Shown here piece after piece: positions 27,926 through 38,267 of a DNA stretch of 64,000 nt. Position 1 is the first letter of the stretch; every line of letters starts with the position of its first letter. Source of the DNA: Thalassospira sp. ER-Se-21-Dark (lineage in GTDB: Bacteria; Pseudomonadota; Alphaproteobacteria; Rhodospirillales; Thalassospiraceae); contig NZ_VDEZ01000001.1 in NCBI RefSeq assembly GCF_017922435.1, positions 1,054,001-1,118,000 of the forward strand. Reading direction: 5' to 3'. Under the pieces are notes generated by a model. The model had not been told where the DNA came from. It did no database searches and saw only the letters and a list, made by a program, of their open reading frames with translations. Made by a program: the position numbers and the translations under genes.

Positions 27926-29875
27926 TTAAGAGGCTGCCTCGGCTTCGCCGCCGTTGCTATCTGCAAAGATCGACTTCACACCGATCTCGGGCGGCTGGAA
28001 TTCAGGCACCAATTGGCTGATCAGCTCCAGCGTTTTGGAAGTGTTTCGGTTGGTGGCACTGTCTTCCAAAGCATCAAAGACCTGCTTGATCAGGCCATAA
28101 TCCACCACACGCGGGGCAGCCAAAAGCACCCCATCGGTCTCGGTCGGGACCGGTGGTTCGGAATCATGGAAGAGCTCTTCATAAAGCTTCTCACCCGGGC
28201 GCAAGCCGGTAACCTTGATTTCCACATCCTTGTCCGGCTGCAAGCCCGACAACAGGATCATCTGTCGCGCCAGATCGATGATTTTGACCGGACGGCCCAT
28301 ATCAAGTACGAAGATCTTCCCGCCCTCGGTCACCCCGTGGCGCCCCAGCTCCGCAGATTGCAAAACAAGCTCGACCGCCTCGGCAATGGTCATGAAGTAA
28401 CGGGTGATACCTTCGTGGGTCACGGTCAGCGGTCCACCTGCCTCAAGCTGACGCTTGAACAGGGGCACAACAGATCCGGTAGAACCCAGAACATTGCCAA
28501 AACGCACAGTCACAAACCGGGTCGAGCCGCGCTGATCAAGCGGCAAGGTTTCCAGCGCCTGACAATAACATTCCGCCAGACGTTTTGATGCCCCCATGAC
28601 ATTGGCCGGATTCACCGCCTTGTCGGTTGAAATCAGAACCATTGTGCCTACACCAGCGGCACGGCAGGCTTCAGCCACATTTCGCGTGCCCAGCGTGTTG
28701 GTCAGAATGCCTTCATTGGGATTGTGTTCGACCAGCGGCACATGTTTGTAAGCCGCCGCATGGAATACGATTTCGGGCTTGTAGAGATCAAAAACCTGAC
28801 CAATCCGGGTTTGATCGCGGACATCGCCCAGTATGCTCTCACGCGGCAAATCAGGGTATTTTTCCGCCATTTCCATATCAATGGCGTAAAGCTGGAATTC
28901 CCCGGCATCCAATAAGGTCAGGCTGTCTGGGCCATAGGATGCGATCTGACGCACCAGTTCCGAACCAATTGACCCGCCAGCGCCAGTCACCAGAACCCGC
29001 TTGCCGGCAATCATTTCGCGCACGCGATCACGATCCAATCTGGCCTGTGGGCGACCAAGCAAATCTTCAATCGCCACCGGGCGGATTTGCAGCGGATCGG
29101 CCAGGCCTTCGCGCAGATCGCCCAGCTTGGGCAAACGGGCCAAAGTCATGCCATAGCGATCAGCAATCTCGACCCACTTGGCGCTATCTTCATGACGCAG
29201 TGCATCCCCACTCAGCACCAACCGGCGCGGCAAGCCGTGCCTGCCCTTTTGTAATTTCTGAATGACATCTTCGAGCTGATCGACAGTCGCCAGAACGTCA
29301 ACGCCATGCATGTTTCGCCCGACCCGGCCTTGAGTCAGCGAAACGATGCCAATCACCTTGAACGGAGTATTGGCGGATCGTTCAGTTTCACGGATGAAGG
29401 CTTCGGCTTCATCGCCCGCCCCGATCAACAAGACCGGAACACGTGCTGTTCCCTGACGCACCAGTGCACGTGCCGTCGATTTATCCTTGGCAATCCGATA
29501 GGTCAGGCGTGCCCCCCCAAGCAAGGCCATCAGAAGGAACCACTGAATGATTGGCGCCGAACGTGGCATCCAGTCCAAACGTGTGGTCAGAAACAGAACT
29601 ATGAAAAGAACCGCGACAGCAACTGATACGGCCTTGGCAATACGGATGACATCGTTGAGCGATGCATAGCGCCAAATGCCGCGATACAGACCAAAACACC
29701 AGAAGGACACGGCTGCGATCAGCGTGAAAATCCCCGACGAAAACAGAATATTATGGGGCGCATAATACACCACGCCATCCCCGACCCGCAGATACAAGGC
29801 TAACGGGAAGGAGATTGCCGCCATGATGATGTCATGGACAAAGGCAATATGGCTTCGCTGAAATATTCGCAGCAT
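27926..29875 (-). CDS. Membrane nucleotide-sugar dehydratase/epimerase (CapD/WbpM/PglF type)
   Basis: 649 residues. Four transmembrane helices occupy about 8-125, a first Rossmann-like domain follows, and a C-terminal SDR domain (about 285-560) carries VTGAGGSIGSELVRQI and STDKAVNPANVMGASKR. Such proteins make a UDP-4-keto-6-deoxy-hexosamine that starts O-antigen, capsule or protein-linked glycan. Downstream of the WecA-like gene on the same strand with a 124-base gap. The product sugar is not predictable from this sequence. Confidence 0.93.
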   Translation of the reverse strand: MLRIFQRSHIAFVHDIIMAAISFPLALYLRVGDGVVYYAPHNILFSSGIFTLIAAVSFWCFGLYRGIWRYASLNDVIRIAKAVSVAVAVLFIVLFLTTRLDWMPRSAPIIQWFLLMALLGGARLTYRIAKDKSTARALVRQGTARVPVLLIGAGDEAEAFIRETERSANTPFKVIGIVSLTQGRVGRNMHGVDVLATVDQLEDVIQKLQKGRHGLPRRLVLSGDALRHEDSAKWVEIADRYGMTLARLPKLGDLREGLADPLQIRPVAIEDLLGRPQARLDRDRVREMIAGKRVLVTGAGGSIGSELVRQIASYGPDSLTLLDAGEFQLYAIDMEMAEKYPDLPRESILGDVRDQTRIGQVFDLYKPEIVFHAAAYKHVPLVEHNPNEGILTNTLGTRNVAEACRAAGVGTMVLISTDKAVNPANVMGASKRLAECYCQALETLPLDQRGSTRFVTVRFGNVLGSTGSVVPLFKRQLEAGGPLTVTHEGITRYFMTIAEAVELVLQSAELGRHGVTEGGKIFVLDMGRPVKIIDLARQMILLSGLQPDKDVEIKVTGLRPGEKLYEELFHDSEPPVPTETDGVLLAAPRVVDYGLIKQVFDALEDSATNRNTSKTLELISQLVPEFQPPEIGVKSIFADSNGGEAEAAS

Positions 29876-29999
29876 GCGGTCCCTTACCGGCAGATTTCTG
29901 TTTTTATAAGGATATACCCGCTTGGCGACAGACGGATAAGGGTTTCTTTTCGCGCTCTGCTCACATCAAGTCAAGCAATGCACGTAATAGTCTGATCGA

Positions 30000-31013
30000 T
30001 CAGGTGCCGGGTGTTTCGCGCACAGGCATCCGCACCATCATGCCAACCAGACCAAGCACAACGATCAGTGCTGCAATCACCCGCATCCAGTCCGGCGTAT
30101 CACTTTGGGCAAAGCAAACAGCAATCAGAATAAGGTTGCTGACAAGGATCATGATCGACACCCGGGCATGCGAAAACCCACGCTGGGTCGCTTTCTGATA
30201 GAAATGTTCGCGATGGGCTTGCCAGATTTTCTCGCGCCGCAAGGCGCGTTTGATCAGGGTAAATGTTGCATCAAACAGATAGTAGGATGGCAAAATCAGC
30301 GCGATGGCCCAAGCCCCTTCGGAGGCGACCTTTAACAACAGCCATCCCAGAATAAAGCCAAGCGGGATTGACCCGACATCGCCAAGAAACAGTTTTGCCG
30401 GATGCCAGTTCCAGATCAGAAACCCGATCATGATCGCAAGAATGCCAAGCCCGATATAGCCAAGCGCGATGAATTGCGGCAACGGCACAAAAAGGGCGAG
30501 GACAAAAATCCCAAGGCCGATTGAACCGGCTTCGACACCGGTAATCCCGTCAACCCCATCCATGAAATTGAACAGATTGATGAACCACACCCATGCCAAA
30601 ACCACCAACACGTGATCCAGCCACATCGGCACCAGTCCGCCAAGAACCGGTTTATCAAGGGCCAGCATGCCAATAATCACCGCAACAAATTGCAAGGCAA
30701 AGCGCTTAGCCGCGGACAGGTCATGACGATCATCAAGCCAACTGAGCAACCCAAGCCCAGCGCAAGCGGCCAGCATCAGCCAGTCACCAACAGCCGAAAC
30801 ACCGGTAAAGACAAAAACACCTGCCACCAGCAAAATCAGAAGCGGCGTCACGGCAAGCCCGCCACCACGCGGGGTCGGTACAGCGTGACTGGAACGGTGA
30901 TTTGGCATATCAAGGATCGCCTTGCGCCGCAGATAATTCAGCACCACCCACGTCAGCAACATCGAGCCGACCAGAAAGATGCTTGCAAAGGTCGCAAGTC
31001 CGGCAAAAGTCAT
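30000..31013 (-). CDS. Polyprenyl-phosphate sugar-1-phosphate transferase (WecA/WbpL/MraY family)
   Basis: 337 residues with about ten hydrophobic helices. Family motifs: MPNHRSSHAVPTPRGGG (substrate loop), LDDRHDLSA (Asp-Asp metal site), NLFNFMDGVDGI and LFLGDVGSIPLGF, and the HREHFYQK histidine loop. It transfers a GlcNAc- or FucNAc-type sugar 1-phosphate to undecaprenyl phosphate to begin a surface polysaccharide. It probably works with the dehydratase encoded downstream. Confidence 0.93.
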   Translation of the reverse strand: MTFAGLATFASIFLVGSMLLTWVVLNYLRRKAILDMPNHRSSHAVPTPRGGGLAVTPLLILLVAGVFVFTGVSAVGDWLMLAACAGLGLLSWLDDRHDLSAAKRFALQFVAVIIGMLALDKPVLGGLVPMWLDHVLVVLAWVWFINLFNFMDGVDGITGVEAGSIGLGIFVLALFVPLPQFIALGYIGLGILAIMIGFLIWNWHPAKLFLGDVGSIPLGFILGWLLLKVASEGAWAIALILPSYYLFDATFTLIKRALRREKIWQAHREHFYQKATQRGFSHARVSIMILVSNLILIAVCFAQSDTPDWMRVIAALIVVLGLVGMMVRMPVRETPGT

Positions 31014-31235
31014 CGTTGGATCGCCCTTGTCCCTGTCCCCGTCAGATTGATCCGTCTGGATTAGCCGGACCCATTCCCTATCACAAGGCTTTTCACCCTG
31101 TCAGCCCCACAATCCTGCACCATTCCCGACACAGCCGCACAGAGCAGCCATGTCGCGCAAAACCGTGCTTGATGCTTTACAGTTTGCCATGCTGCGCTTA
31201 ACTACTGCACATAAACCGAAACCGGAGATATCCCT

Positions 31236-32582
31236 TTGGCAGAACGTCGTTCCCGTCCATCCCCGCGCAAAGCCCCCCGCAAACAGGCGGTAGAGGCACC
31301 CGATCCGCGCATGCTTGCGCTTAAAACCCTGCAGGAATTGCGCGGCGGTGAAGTGACATTGGACGAGCTTCTGTCAAAGCATGGCTATGGTCTGCCGTCG
31401 CTTGATCGTAATTTCCTGCGTCAATTGCTGGGCACCACGCTGCGCCATCTGGGCGAAATTGATGCCGTGCTTGCCCCGCGTTATCAACCACCACAGGACC
31501 GGGTCGCAGCACGCTTGACCAACATCTTGCGGCTTGGTGTGGCGCAGCTGTTCTTTATGGATACGCCTGACTACGGTGCGGTCGACAGTACGGTCAATCT
31601 CGCGCGTGATGCGGGTTTGCATAAATACACCAAACTGATCAATGCGGTTCTGCGTGGCTTGCAGCGTGACGGCTTTGAATGGCCCGAAGGTGTCGAAGAC
31701 TGGCAGCTCAACATCCCGGCATGGCTGCGCGGATCCTGGAAAAAGGCCTATGGTGCCGAGATCGCGCAAGGCATTGCCGAGGCAAGCCTTGGCCACGCGA
31801 TGCTGGATCTGTCGATCAAGGATCGCAGTCAGACCGCCGAGTGGGCCGAAAAGATGGATGGCATTGTCCTGCCGACCGGATCGGTGCGACTTGAACCGGG
31901 TCGCCGTATCCGTGATCTTCCGGGTTACAAGGATGGCGACTGGTGGGTGCAGGACGCAGCCGCTGCCATTCCGGCAACCCTGTTTTCGGCCTACAAGGAC
32001 AAAACCATCTATGACCTGTGCGCCGCACCGGGCGGCAAGACGATGCAGCTTGCATCCCTTGGTGCGAGTGCAATTGCGGTCGATAAATCCGAAGGTCGCC
32101 TGAAACGCGTGTTTGAAAACCTAGAGCGTGTATCGCTTGGTGCAGCTGTCGTAACCGGCGATGCCACCGATCTTGCGCCTGATACGTCACGCGCCGATGC
32201 GGTTTTGCTTGATGCGCCCTGTTCAGCCACCGGCACCATTCGCCGCCATCCGGACATTCTGCTGCGTCAGAATGACAAGCTGATGCAATCGCTTCTTCCC
32301 ATTCAGACCAAGCTGCTTAATCAGGCGGACAAGCTTTTGAATGTTGGGGGAGAGCTGATCTATTGCACCTGTTCGCTGCAACCCGAAGAAGGCGAACATC
32401 AGGTCAAATCGTTCCTGGCGGATCATCCGAACTATGAACGCAAAGCCATCACCGCCGACGAACTGGGTGGTTGGGATGAGGCAATAAACGATGCCGGTGA
32501 ATTGCGCATTCTGCCGATTCACATGACCGATTTTGGCGGCATGGATGGCTTTTTCTGTGCCCGCCTTGTCAAAAAATCCTGA
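31236..32582 (+). CDS. rsmB: 16S rRNA (cytosine-C5) methyltransferase, RsmB/NOL1/NOP2 family
   Basis: 448 residues from a TTG start at 31236 (LAERRSRPSPRK), with GGAG eight bases upstream. An N-terminal NusB-like RNA-binding domain (about 25-160) precedes the SAM domain: LCAAPGGKTMQLA, LDAPCSATGTIRRHPDI and ELIYCTCSLQPEEGE, with the two catalytic cysteines. The RsmB assignment (C967) rests on the NusB-like domain and could be a paralogue. Downstream is rpe, about 130 bases away. Confidence 0.92.
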   Translation: MAERRSRPSPRKAPRKQAVEAPDPRMLALKTLQELRGGEVTLDELLSKHGYGLPSLDRNFLRQLLGTTLRHLGEIDAVLAPRYQPPQDRVAARLTNILRLGVAQLFFMDTPDYGAVDSTVNLARDAGLHKYTKLINAVLRGLQRDGFEWPEGVEDWQLNIPAWLRGSWKKAYGAEIAQGIAEASLGHAMLDLSIKDRSQTAEWAEKMDGIVLPTGSVRLEPGRRIRDLPGYKDGDWWVQDAAAAIPATLFSAYKDKTIYDLCAAPGGKTMQLASLGASAIAVDKSEGRLKRVFENLERVSLGAAVVTGDATDLAPDTSRADAVLLDAPCSATGTIRRHPDILLRQNDKLMQSLLPIQTKLLNQADKLLNVGGELIYCTCSLQPEEGEHQVKSFLADHPNYERKAITADELGGWDEAINDAGELRILPIHMTDFGGMDGFFCARLVKKS

Positions 32583-32714
32583 TTTTCAGCCACAAGATCA
32601 TAGTTTGACGCACACAAGACAGCCATGAGTCCCATTCGGGTGACATGGGGTGCAATCTGGGGTATGAAGGCCGCGAATTTCCCGTATCCCATATCGCTTC
32701 AGGACCTGTGACGC

Positions 32715-33380
32715 ATGACCACGTCAAACATTAAAATTGCACCTTCGATCCTTTCGGCCGATTTCGCCCAGCTTGGCGTTGATGTCCGCGCTGTTGACGA
32801 AGCCGGTGCTGACTATATCCATATCGATGTGATGGATGGCCACTATGTACCGAACATCACCATTGGCCCGGACGTGGTCAAGGCACTGCGCCCGCATAGT
32901 GACAAGGTGTTTGACGTGCATCTGATGATCGCACCGGTCGATCCCTATATCGAGGCATTTGCAAATGCCGGTTCTGACATCATCACCATCCACGCCGAAG
33001 CTGGCCCGCACCTGCATCGCTCGCTGCAGCTGATCAAGTCACTGGGCAAAAAGGCTGGTGTCTCGCTCAACCCGTCGACCCCGGAAAGTGTGATTGAATA
33101 TGTCATGGACATGGTCGATCTGGTTCTGGTCATGACTGTGAACCCTGGCTTTGGCGGCCAGAAATTTATTCCGAGCCAGCTTGAGAAAATCAAACGCATC
33201 CGCAAGATGATTGATGCCACCGGCCGTGATATCGACCTTGAAGTCGATGGTGGCGTGAACCCGGAAATCGCGCCCAAGGTGATCGAAGCCGGTGCCAACG
33301 TTCTGGTCGCAGGCTCCGCCACCTTCAAAGGCGGCCCCGGCGAGTACGCCAACAACATCAAGGCCATCCGCGGCGCCTAA
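32715..33380 (+). CDS. rpe: Ribulose-phosphate 3-epimerase
   Basis: 221 residues, TIM barrel with [41 protein letters not shown] and DGGVNPE. Catalytic Asp and metal-binding His residues are in place. It interconverts ribulose 5-phosphate and xylulose 5-phosphate in the pentose phosphate pathway. A terminator follows at 33411-33442. Confidence 0.97.
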   Translation: MTTSNIKIAPSILSADFAQLGVDVRAVDEAGADYIHIDVMDGHYVPNITIGPDVVKALRPHSDKVFDVHLMIAPVDPYIEAFANAGSDIITIHAEAGPHLHRSLQLIKSLGKKAGVSLNPSTPESVIEYVMDMVDLVLVMTVNPGFGGQKFIPSQLEKIKRIRKMIDATGRDIDLEVDGGVNPEIAPKVIEAGANVLVAGSATFKGGPGEYANNIKAIRGA

Positions 33381-33410
33381 GTCACAGCCGTGTTGATGAC
33401 CTGAAATGAG

Positions 33411-33442
33411 AAAAGGCCGGTGCAAGATGCTCCGGCCTTTTT
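33411..33442. terminator. Intrinsic terminator after rpe, bidirectional
   Basis: AAAAGGCCGG and CCGGCCTTTT form a perfect stem with loop TGCAAGATGCT and a T-run on the plus strand. The flanking A-run makes it usable by the converging SDHAF4-like gene too. Confidence 0.88.
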
Positions 33443-33467
33443 CGTAACTGTCTTGTGCGCACTGCAA

Positions 33468-33731
33468 TCAGAAATCGATGCATCGGCCCTTGTTTTCCCA
33501 ATCGCCAAATCGGGTCGGTTCCGGACCTTTGGGTCCGCCAATTTCACGCGCCTTGGCGGCGGCTTCCTTGGCGGCCTTGGCCTCATTTAGCGCATTGATC
33601 GCGTCCTGCGAAAGCTTGGGTGCTTCTTCTGCTCCGGCGATCTCTTCAGATGCCGCATTGGTATCGGCCTGCGGTTCTGTCTTTTCCTTGGGAACTTCAT
33701 GAATGACGGTTTCGCGGAACTTTCCAGCCAT
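33468..33731 (-). CDS. DUF1674 / SDHAF4-like succinate dehydrogenase assembly factor
   Basis: 87 residues from the ATG at 33731, with GGAG upstream; a longer open frame to 33836 is not conserved. The C-terminal GGPKGPEPTRFGDWENKGRCIDF is the DUF1674 signature shared with mitochondrial SDHAF4, which binds flavinylated SdhA during complex II assembly. The central part is Ala/Lys/Glu-rich helix. No sdh genes are in the window. Confidence 0.9.
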   Translation of the reverse strand: MAGKFRETVIHEVPKEKTEPQADTNAASEEIAGAEEAPKLSQDAINALNEAKAAKEAAAKAREIGGPKGPEPTRFGDWENKGRCIDF

Positions 33732-33977
33732 TCGGCTTCTCCTGCTTTGGGCTTGGCCCGATAAATCACATTTGCCAAAGAAATAGCGTCCCAGACCGGC
33801 ATCGGCAAGTCCGCATGCCACCGCTGTCAAGGCCACACAAAGCCGTGTGATTTCAGGCCTTTGGAATCAAACAGCGAATCCTGATGTGGATGCGCTCAAA
33901 ATTTTGGCAAAAACAGACTCTTTCCCAGTGCGCTCAAAGCCGTTATTCCAAGCATACGAGCAAAACAAGGAGAAACC

Positions 33978-36341
33978 ATGCGTCCAATTCCCCAGCGTAT
34001 CGCCGAAGAACTTTCGGTTCGTCCGGAACAGGTCATTGCCACCATCGAGATGCTCAATGAAGGCTCCACCGTTCCGTTCATCGCCCGTTACCGTAAAGAA
34101 AAAACCGGCGGGCTTGATGACACCCAACTTCGTACGCTGGAAGAACGCCTGCGCTATCTGACCGAGCTTGAAGAACGCCGCGCATCCGTGCTTGAGAGCA
34201 TCCGCGAACAGGAAAAACTGACGCCGGAACTTGAGGCCGCAATCAACGAGGCCGACACCAAGACCCGCCTCGAAGATTTATATCTGCCCTATAAGAAAAA
34301 GCGCCGCACCAAGGCCCAGATTGCCCGCGAAGCCGGGCTGGAGCCACTGGCCGATAGCCTGTTTAACGACCCGACGCTTGATCCGGAAACCGAAGCCACC
34401 AAATTCGTTGATGCCGAAAAAGGCATTGAGGACACCAAGGCCGCCCTTGATGGCGCGCGCCAGATCCTGATGGAACGCTTTGCCGAGGATGCCGACCTTG
34501 TTGCCAAGCTGCGTGACCATCTGTGGAAAGAAGGTGAAATCACCGCGTCCGTGATCGAGGGCAAACAGGCCGAAGGGGCAAAATTCTCGGACTATTTCGA
34601 GCATTCCGAAAAAATCAAAACCTGCCCGTCACATCGTGCGCTGGCCCTTTTCCGGGGCCGGAATGAAGACATCCTGCAGCTGAAACTGACCCTTGGCAAA
34701 GAAGACGAAGACCGTCCGCGCGGCCAACCGGGCCGGGCCGAGGTCATGATTGCCGCCCATGTTGGCATCACCGATAAGGGTCGTGCCGCTGACAAATGGT
34801 TGATGGACACCGTGCGCTGGACCTGGCGCGTCAAACTGTCGTTGTCAATCGAGCTTGATCTGTTTGGCACCCTTCGTGACTCCGCCGAGGAAGGTGCGAT
34901 CAAGGTCTTTGCCGATAACCTGAAAGACCTTTTGCTGGCCGCCCCTGCGGGGCAAAAGGCGACCATGGGTCTTGATCCGGGTGTGCGTACCGGGGTCAAG
35001 GTTGCAGTGGTTGATGCCACGGGCAAGCTGGTCGATACCGCAACGGTTTATCCCTTCCAGCCGCGCAATGACGTCGAAGGCGCGATCAACACCATGGCTG
35101 CACTGGCGGCCCGCCATCAGATCGAACTGATCGCGATTGGTAACGGGACGTTTTCACGTGAAACCGACGAACTTGCCGGTCAGATGCTTAAACGCTTCCC
35201 AGCACTCAAGGCCACCAAGGTGATCGTCAACGAAGCCGGTGCGTCTGTTTATTCCGCATCGCAGTTTGCCGCAGAAGAATTCCCCGACCTTGATGTGTCG
35301 CTTCGTGGTGCAGCCTCCATCGCACGCCGCCTGCAAGACCCGCTGGCAGAACTGGTGAAGATCGAGCCGAAATCCATCGGTGTCGGGCAATATCAGCACG
35401 ACGTATCGGAAACCAAACTGGCCCGGTCGCTTGATGCTGTGGTTGAGGATTGCGTGAACGGTGTCGGTGTGGACCTTAACACCGCATCCATCCCGCTTTT
35501 GACCCGTGTGGCTGGCCTGACCGAAACGCTGGCGCGCAATATTGTCGGTTATCGCGACTCCAACGGCGCGTTCCAGTCGCGTGCGGATCTTAAAAAGGTC
35601 GAGCGTCTTGGACCAAAGGCGTTCGAGCAATGTGCGGGCTTCTTGCGTATTCGCGGCGCCAACAATCCGCTTGATGCATCGGCTGTGCACCCGGAAGCCT
35701 ATCCGCTGGTCGAAAAAATCAGTGCCAACGCCGCCAAGCCGTTGGCAGAACTGATCGGCGATTCGGCCTTTATCAAGACACTCCGCCCCGAAGATTTCGC
35801 TGATGACACATTTGGTGTCCCGACCATCCGCGACATCATTGCCGAGCTCGACAAACCCGGTCGTGACCCGCGCCCGGAATTCAAGACCGCCAAATTCACC
35901 GAGGGTGTGAATGAGATCAAGGATCTGCGCACCGGCATGAAGCTTGAAGGTACGGTCACCAACGTCACCAACTTTGGGGCGTTTGTTGATATCGGTGTGC
36001 ATCAGGATGGCCTTGTTCATATTTCCCAACTTGCAGACAAGTTCGTCGAGGATCCCCGTCAGGTGGTCAAGGCCGGTCAGATTGTGTCGGTCACTGTCAT
36101 GGAAGTTGATGCGCCGCGCAAACGTATCGGGCTTTCGATGAAATCCGCACCGGATTACGAAGCCACGCGTGAAAAGCGCGCCGACAATCGCGGCGATGCA
36201 CCGCGCGGCAACCGTCCGCAGCATTCGTCAGGCCCGCGCCATCAGGGCGGCCAAGGTCGTGGCAATGCCGGTGGCAACGCTGGCGGCGATGGCGGTGCAA
36301 TGGCCGCCGCACTCAAGGCCGCGATGGAACGTCGCAAATAA
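33978..36341 (+). CDS. tex: Tex-family RNA-binding transcription accessory protein
   Basis: 787 residues. The N-terminal helical domain has [19 protein letters not shown], the YqgF/RNase H-like domain has [17 protein letters not shown], and the HhH region has [22 protein letters not shown]-terminal S1 domain (about 650-720, [19 protein letters not shown]) is followed by a Gly/Asn/Arg-rich tail. Tex binds RNA and supports transcription and stress tolerance. A terminator follows at 36363-36402. Confidence 0.97.
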   Translation: MRPIPQRIAEELSVRPEQVIATIEMLNEGSTVPFIARYRKEKTGGLDDTQLRTLEERLRYLTELEERRASVLESIREQEKLTPELEAAINEADTKTRLEDLYLPYKKKRRTKAQIAREAGLEPLADSLFNDPTLDPETEATKFVDAEKGIEDTKAALDGARQILMERFAEDADLVAKLRDHLWKEGEITASVIEGKQAEGAKFSDYFEHSEKIKTCPSHRALALFRGRNEDILQLKLTLGKEDEDRPRGQPGRAEVMIAAHVGITDKGRAADKWLMDTVRWTWRVKLSLSIELDLFGTLRDSAEEGAIKVFADNLKDLLLAAPAGQKATMGLDPGVRTGVKVAVVDATGKLVDTATVYPFQPRNDVEGAINTMAALAARHQIELIAIGNGTFSRETDELAGQMLKRFPALKATKVIVNEAGASVYSASQFAAEEFPDLDVSLRGAASIARRLQDPLAELVKIEPKSIGVGQYQHDVSETKLARSLDAVVEDCVNGVGVDLNTASIPLLTRVAGLTETLARNIVGYRDSNGAFQSRADLKKVERLGPKAFEQCAGFLRIRGANNPLDASAVHPEAYPLVEKISANAAKPLAELIGDSAFIKTLRPEDFADDTFGVPTIRDIIAELDKPGRDPRPEFKTAKFTEGVNEIKDLRTGMKLEGTVTNVTNFGAFVDIGVHQDGLVHISQLADKFVEDPRQVVKAGQIVSVTVMEVDAPRKRIGLSMKSAPDYEATREKRADNRGDAPRGNRPQHSSGPRHQGGQGRGNAGGNAGGDGGAMAAALKAAMERRK

Positions 36342-36362
36342 CCTATCGCAAAAAGGCTTCGA

Positions 36363-36402
36363 AACGGCGGGATGGCATATACCATTCCGCCGTTTTTCTT
36401 TT
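36363..36402 (+). terminator. Intrinsic terminator of tex
   Basis: AACGGCGGGATGG and CCATTCCGCCGTT (one G-T pair) form a 13-bp stem with loop CATATA, followed by TTTTTCTTTT. Confidence 0.9.
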
Positions 36403-36460
36403 GCGCAGTCATGCCGATCGGATGAATTGACAGAAGACAGTTTAAAACCCATGTTGAGCA

Positions 36461-36554
36461 CTCACCAAGGGGAGCCCCGACAAGGGGGCTGAGAAACTGC
36501 CGCGCAGTGACCCTTTGAACCTGATCCAGTTCATACTGGCGTAGGGACGGTGCG
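36461..36554 (+). ncRNA. TPP (THI element) riboswitch
   Basis: Conserved TPP aptamer signatures are present in order: an AGGGGAGCC-like segment before P3, CTGAGA (36489-36494), GACCCTTTGAACCTGATC (36509-36526), and GTAGGGA (36541-36547). P1 can form from CACC (36463-36466) and GGTG (36549-36552). It precedes thiM-thiE, matching known regulation of thiamin salvage by thiamin pyrophosphate. Confidence 0.96.
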
Positions 36555-36596
36555 AACGCGGATTACGGCGTTCTCCATCTTTCCGACTTCGAACTG

Positions 36597-36629
36597 GGTC
36601 TCCATACGCAAAGTTTCTGCATTGGAGCC
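36597..36629 (+). promoter_or_regulatory. Predicted Shine-Dalgarno-sequestering hairpin of thiM
   Basis: GG(t)CTCCA (36597-36604) can pair with TGGAGCC (36623-36629), which contains the thiM Shine-Dalgarno GGAG. This is a translational expression platform for the riboswitch. Another hairpin, GAACGC (36554-36559)/GCGTTC (36568-36573), lies between aptamer and platform and has no T-run. Pairing is seen by eye; the switching is inference. Confidence 0.6.
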
Positions 36630-36634
36630 TCGAC

Positions 36635-37444
36635 ATGACGACCGAAATTTCCCAGACCGCGACCGATCTTTTTGAACGGATGCGCGCGACCAATCCGCTG
36701 GTTCAGTGCATCACAAACTATGTCGCGATGAACTATGCCGCCAATGTCCTGTTGGCTGCGGGTGCCTCGCCCGCGATGGTTCACACGCCTGAAGAATCCG
36801 GCGAATTTGCCGCGATTGCCAGTGCGCTGACGGTCAATATCGGCACCCTGTCGCCCAACTGGGTCGAAGGCATGATCGCAGCAGCCAGATCGGCCAATAA
36901 AGCTGGCAAGCCCTGGGTGCTTGATCCGGTAGCGCATTTTGCCACCGGCTATCGCCGGGACACTGTGGCAACGCTTTTGAAACTCAAACCCACGGTCATT
37001 CGCGGTAACGCATCGGAAATCATTGCCCTTGGTGGCGGTCAAAGTGCCGGTCAGGGGGTCGATAGTGGCGATCCGGTCGAACAGGCTGAAGAAGCCGCAC
37101 GCAACCTTGCCAGCGCGCAAAGTGCTGTTGTTGCCGTCACTGGCGAAGTGGATTTCGTCACCGATGGCTCGCGCTCGGTACGCATTGCCGGTGGTTCGGA
37201 CCTGATGCCGAAAATCACCGCCACAGGCTGTTCGCTGACCGCACTTGTTGGCGCCTATCTTGCGGTTGCACCCGATCAGGCGTTTGAAGCCACCATTGCC
37301 GCCCTTGGCAATTTTGCCGTGGCGGGTGAAATCGCCGCCAAAACGGCAAACGGCCCAGCATCCTTCATGACCGCCTTTATCGATGGCCTGCATCGCCTTG
37401 ATGGCGCGACTTATGCCAAGAACCTTCAGGTCAATGTTCAATGA
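36635..37444 (+). CDS. thiM: Hydroxyethylthiazole kinase
   Basis: 269 residues of the ribokinase-like family, with NPLVQCITNYVAMNYAANVLLAAGASPAM, GKPWVLDPVA and the anion-hole ITATGCSL. It phosphorylates 4-methyl-5-(2-hydroxyethyl)thiazole for salvage. It overlaps thiE by four bases and is controlled by the TPP riboswitch upstream. Confidence 0.97.
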   Translation: MTTEISQTATDLFERMRATNPLVQCITNYVAMNYAANVLLAAGASPAMVHTPEESGEFAAIASALTVNIGTLSPNWVEGMIAAARSANKAGKPWVLDPVAHFATGYRRDTVATLLKLKPTVIRGNASEIIALGGGQSAGQGVDSGDPVEQAEEAARNLASAQSAVVAVTGEVDFVTDGSRSVRIAGGSDLMPKITATGCSLTALVGAYLAVAPDQAFEATIAALGNFAVAGEIAAKTANGPASFMTAFIDGLHRLDGATYAKNLQVNVQ

Positions 37445-38088
37445 AGTCGTTTGATCTATCGCTTTATCTCGTGCTTGATACCGATCTGTGTCGCGACCAT
37501 TCGATGGTGGAAACCACGATGGCCGCGATTGCAGGCGGTGCCACCCTCATTCAGCTGCGCGATAAAAAGGCCGGGACCGAGGGCCTCATTCGCGTTGGTC
37601 GGGAATTGATGAAGGCGATGGAAGGCACCAACATACCACTGATCGTGAATGACGACATTGATGCCGCCATTGCCATTGGCGCACATGGCCTGCATGTCGG
37701 TCAGGATGATCTGCCATCGCAAATTGCCCGCGACCGCCTTGGCCCGGACAAAATCATCGGCCTGTCGATTGAAAGCGAAGATGTCGCGCAAAAGGTGGAC
37801 CACAGCATTGTCGATTATGTCGGTATCGGACCGATATTTGCCACCGCAACCAAGCCCGACCATAAACCGGCGATCGGCTTTGACGGGCTTGAAAAGCTGG
37901 TGCGGATGGTCGGCCTGCCATCGGTTGCGATTGGCGGGCTTAAGGGCGAACACGCCCTGCCGGCACTTGAAAGCGGTGCTGACGGCATTGCCGTTGTCTC
38001 GGCGATTTGTGGGCAGCCCGATCCAAAACAGGCCGCCGCATATATTGCCCAAAAACTCAAATCAGCGCGGGCTTATCTGTCGCAGTAA
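37441..38088 (+). CDS. thiE: Thiamine-phosphate synthase
   Basis: 215 residues, TIM barrel with IQLRDKKAGTEG, LIVNDDIDAAIAIGAHGLHVGQDD and YVGIGPIFATATKPDH. It joins the thiazole phosphate with HMP-PP to give thiamin phosphate. The start overlaps thiM (ATGA at 37441-37444). No de novo thiazole genes are nearby, so this operon looks like a salvage unit. Confidence 0.97.
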   Translation: MKSFDLSLYLVLDTDLCRDHSMVETTMAAIAGGATLIQLRDKKAGTEGLIRVGRELMKAMEGTNIPLIVNDDIDAAIAIGAHGLHVGQDDLPSQIARDRLGPDKIIGLSIESEDVAQKVDHSIVDYVGIGPIFATATKPDHKPAIGFDGLEKLVRMVGLPSVAIGGLKGEHALPALESGADGIAVVSAICGQPDPKQAAAYIAQKLKSARAYLSQ

Positions 38089-38129
38089 CCTTGGGCTTTC
38101 GTGGTTCCGATCTGCAATGATCAGGGCTG

Positions 38130-38168
38130 TTATGGGGCGCAAAACGCATGGCTGTTGCGCCCAAATAA
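38130..38168. repeat. Strong inverted repeat between thiE and secreted-protein gene
   Basis: GGGCGCAA (38135-38142) and TTGCGCCC (38155-38162) are perfect arms, and the outer GTTAT/ATAAC can extend the stem to about 13 pairs. There is no T-run, so it is not a standard terminator. It lies 40 bases after thiE and about 100 before the next gene. Confidence 0.6.
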
Positions 38169-38267
38169 CAATGACCGGCACGGAAATGCCCCATTTGCGC
38201 CGTTAATTTTTCGGCTTCGTAGCGCAAGTTATCAGGCATCAACCAAGAACAACCGCGCGAGGAAGCC

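Noticed and set aside
29992-30003. 12-bp palindrome CTGATCGATCAG at the end of the sugar-phosphate transferase gene
   Set aside because: It overlaps the stop codon and is built of GATC repeats that are common by chance; no T-run and no second copy seen.
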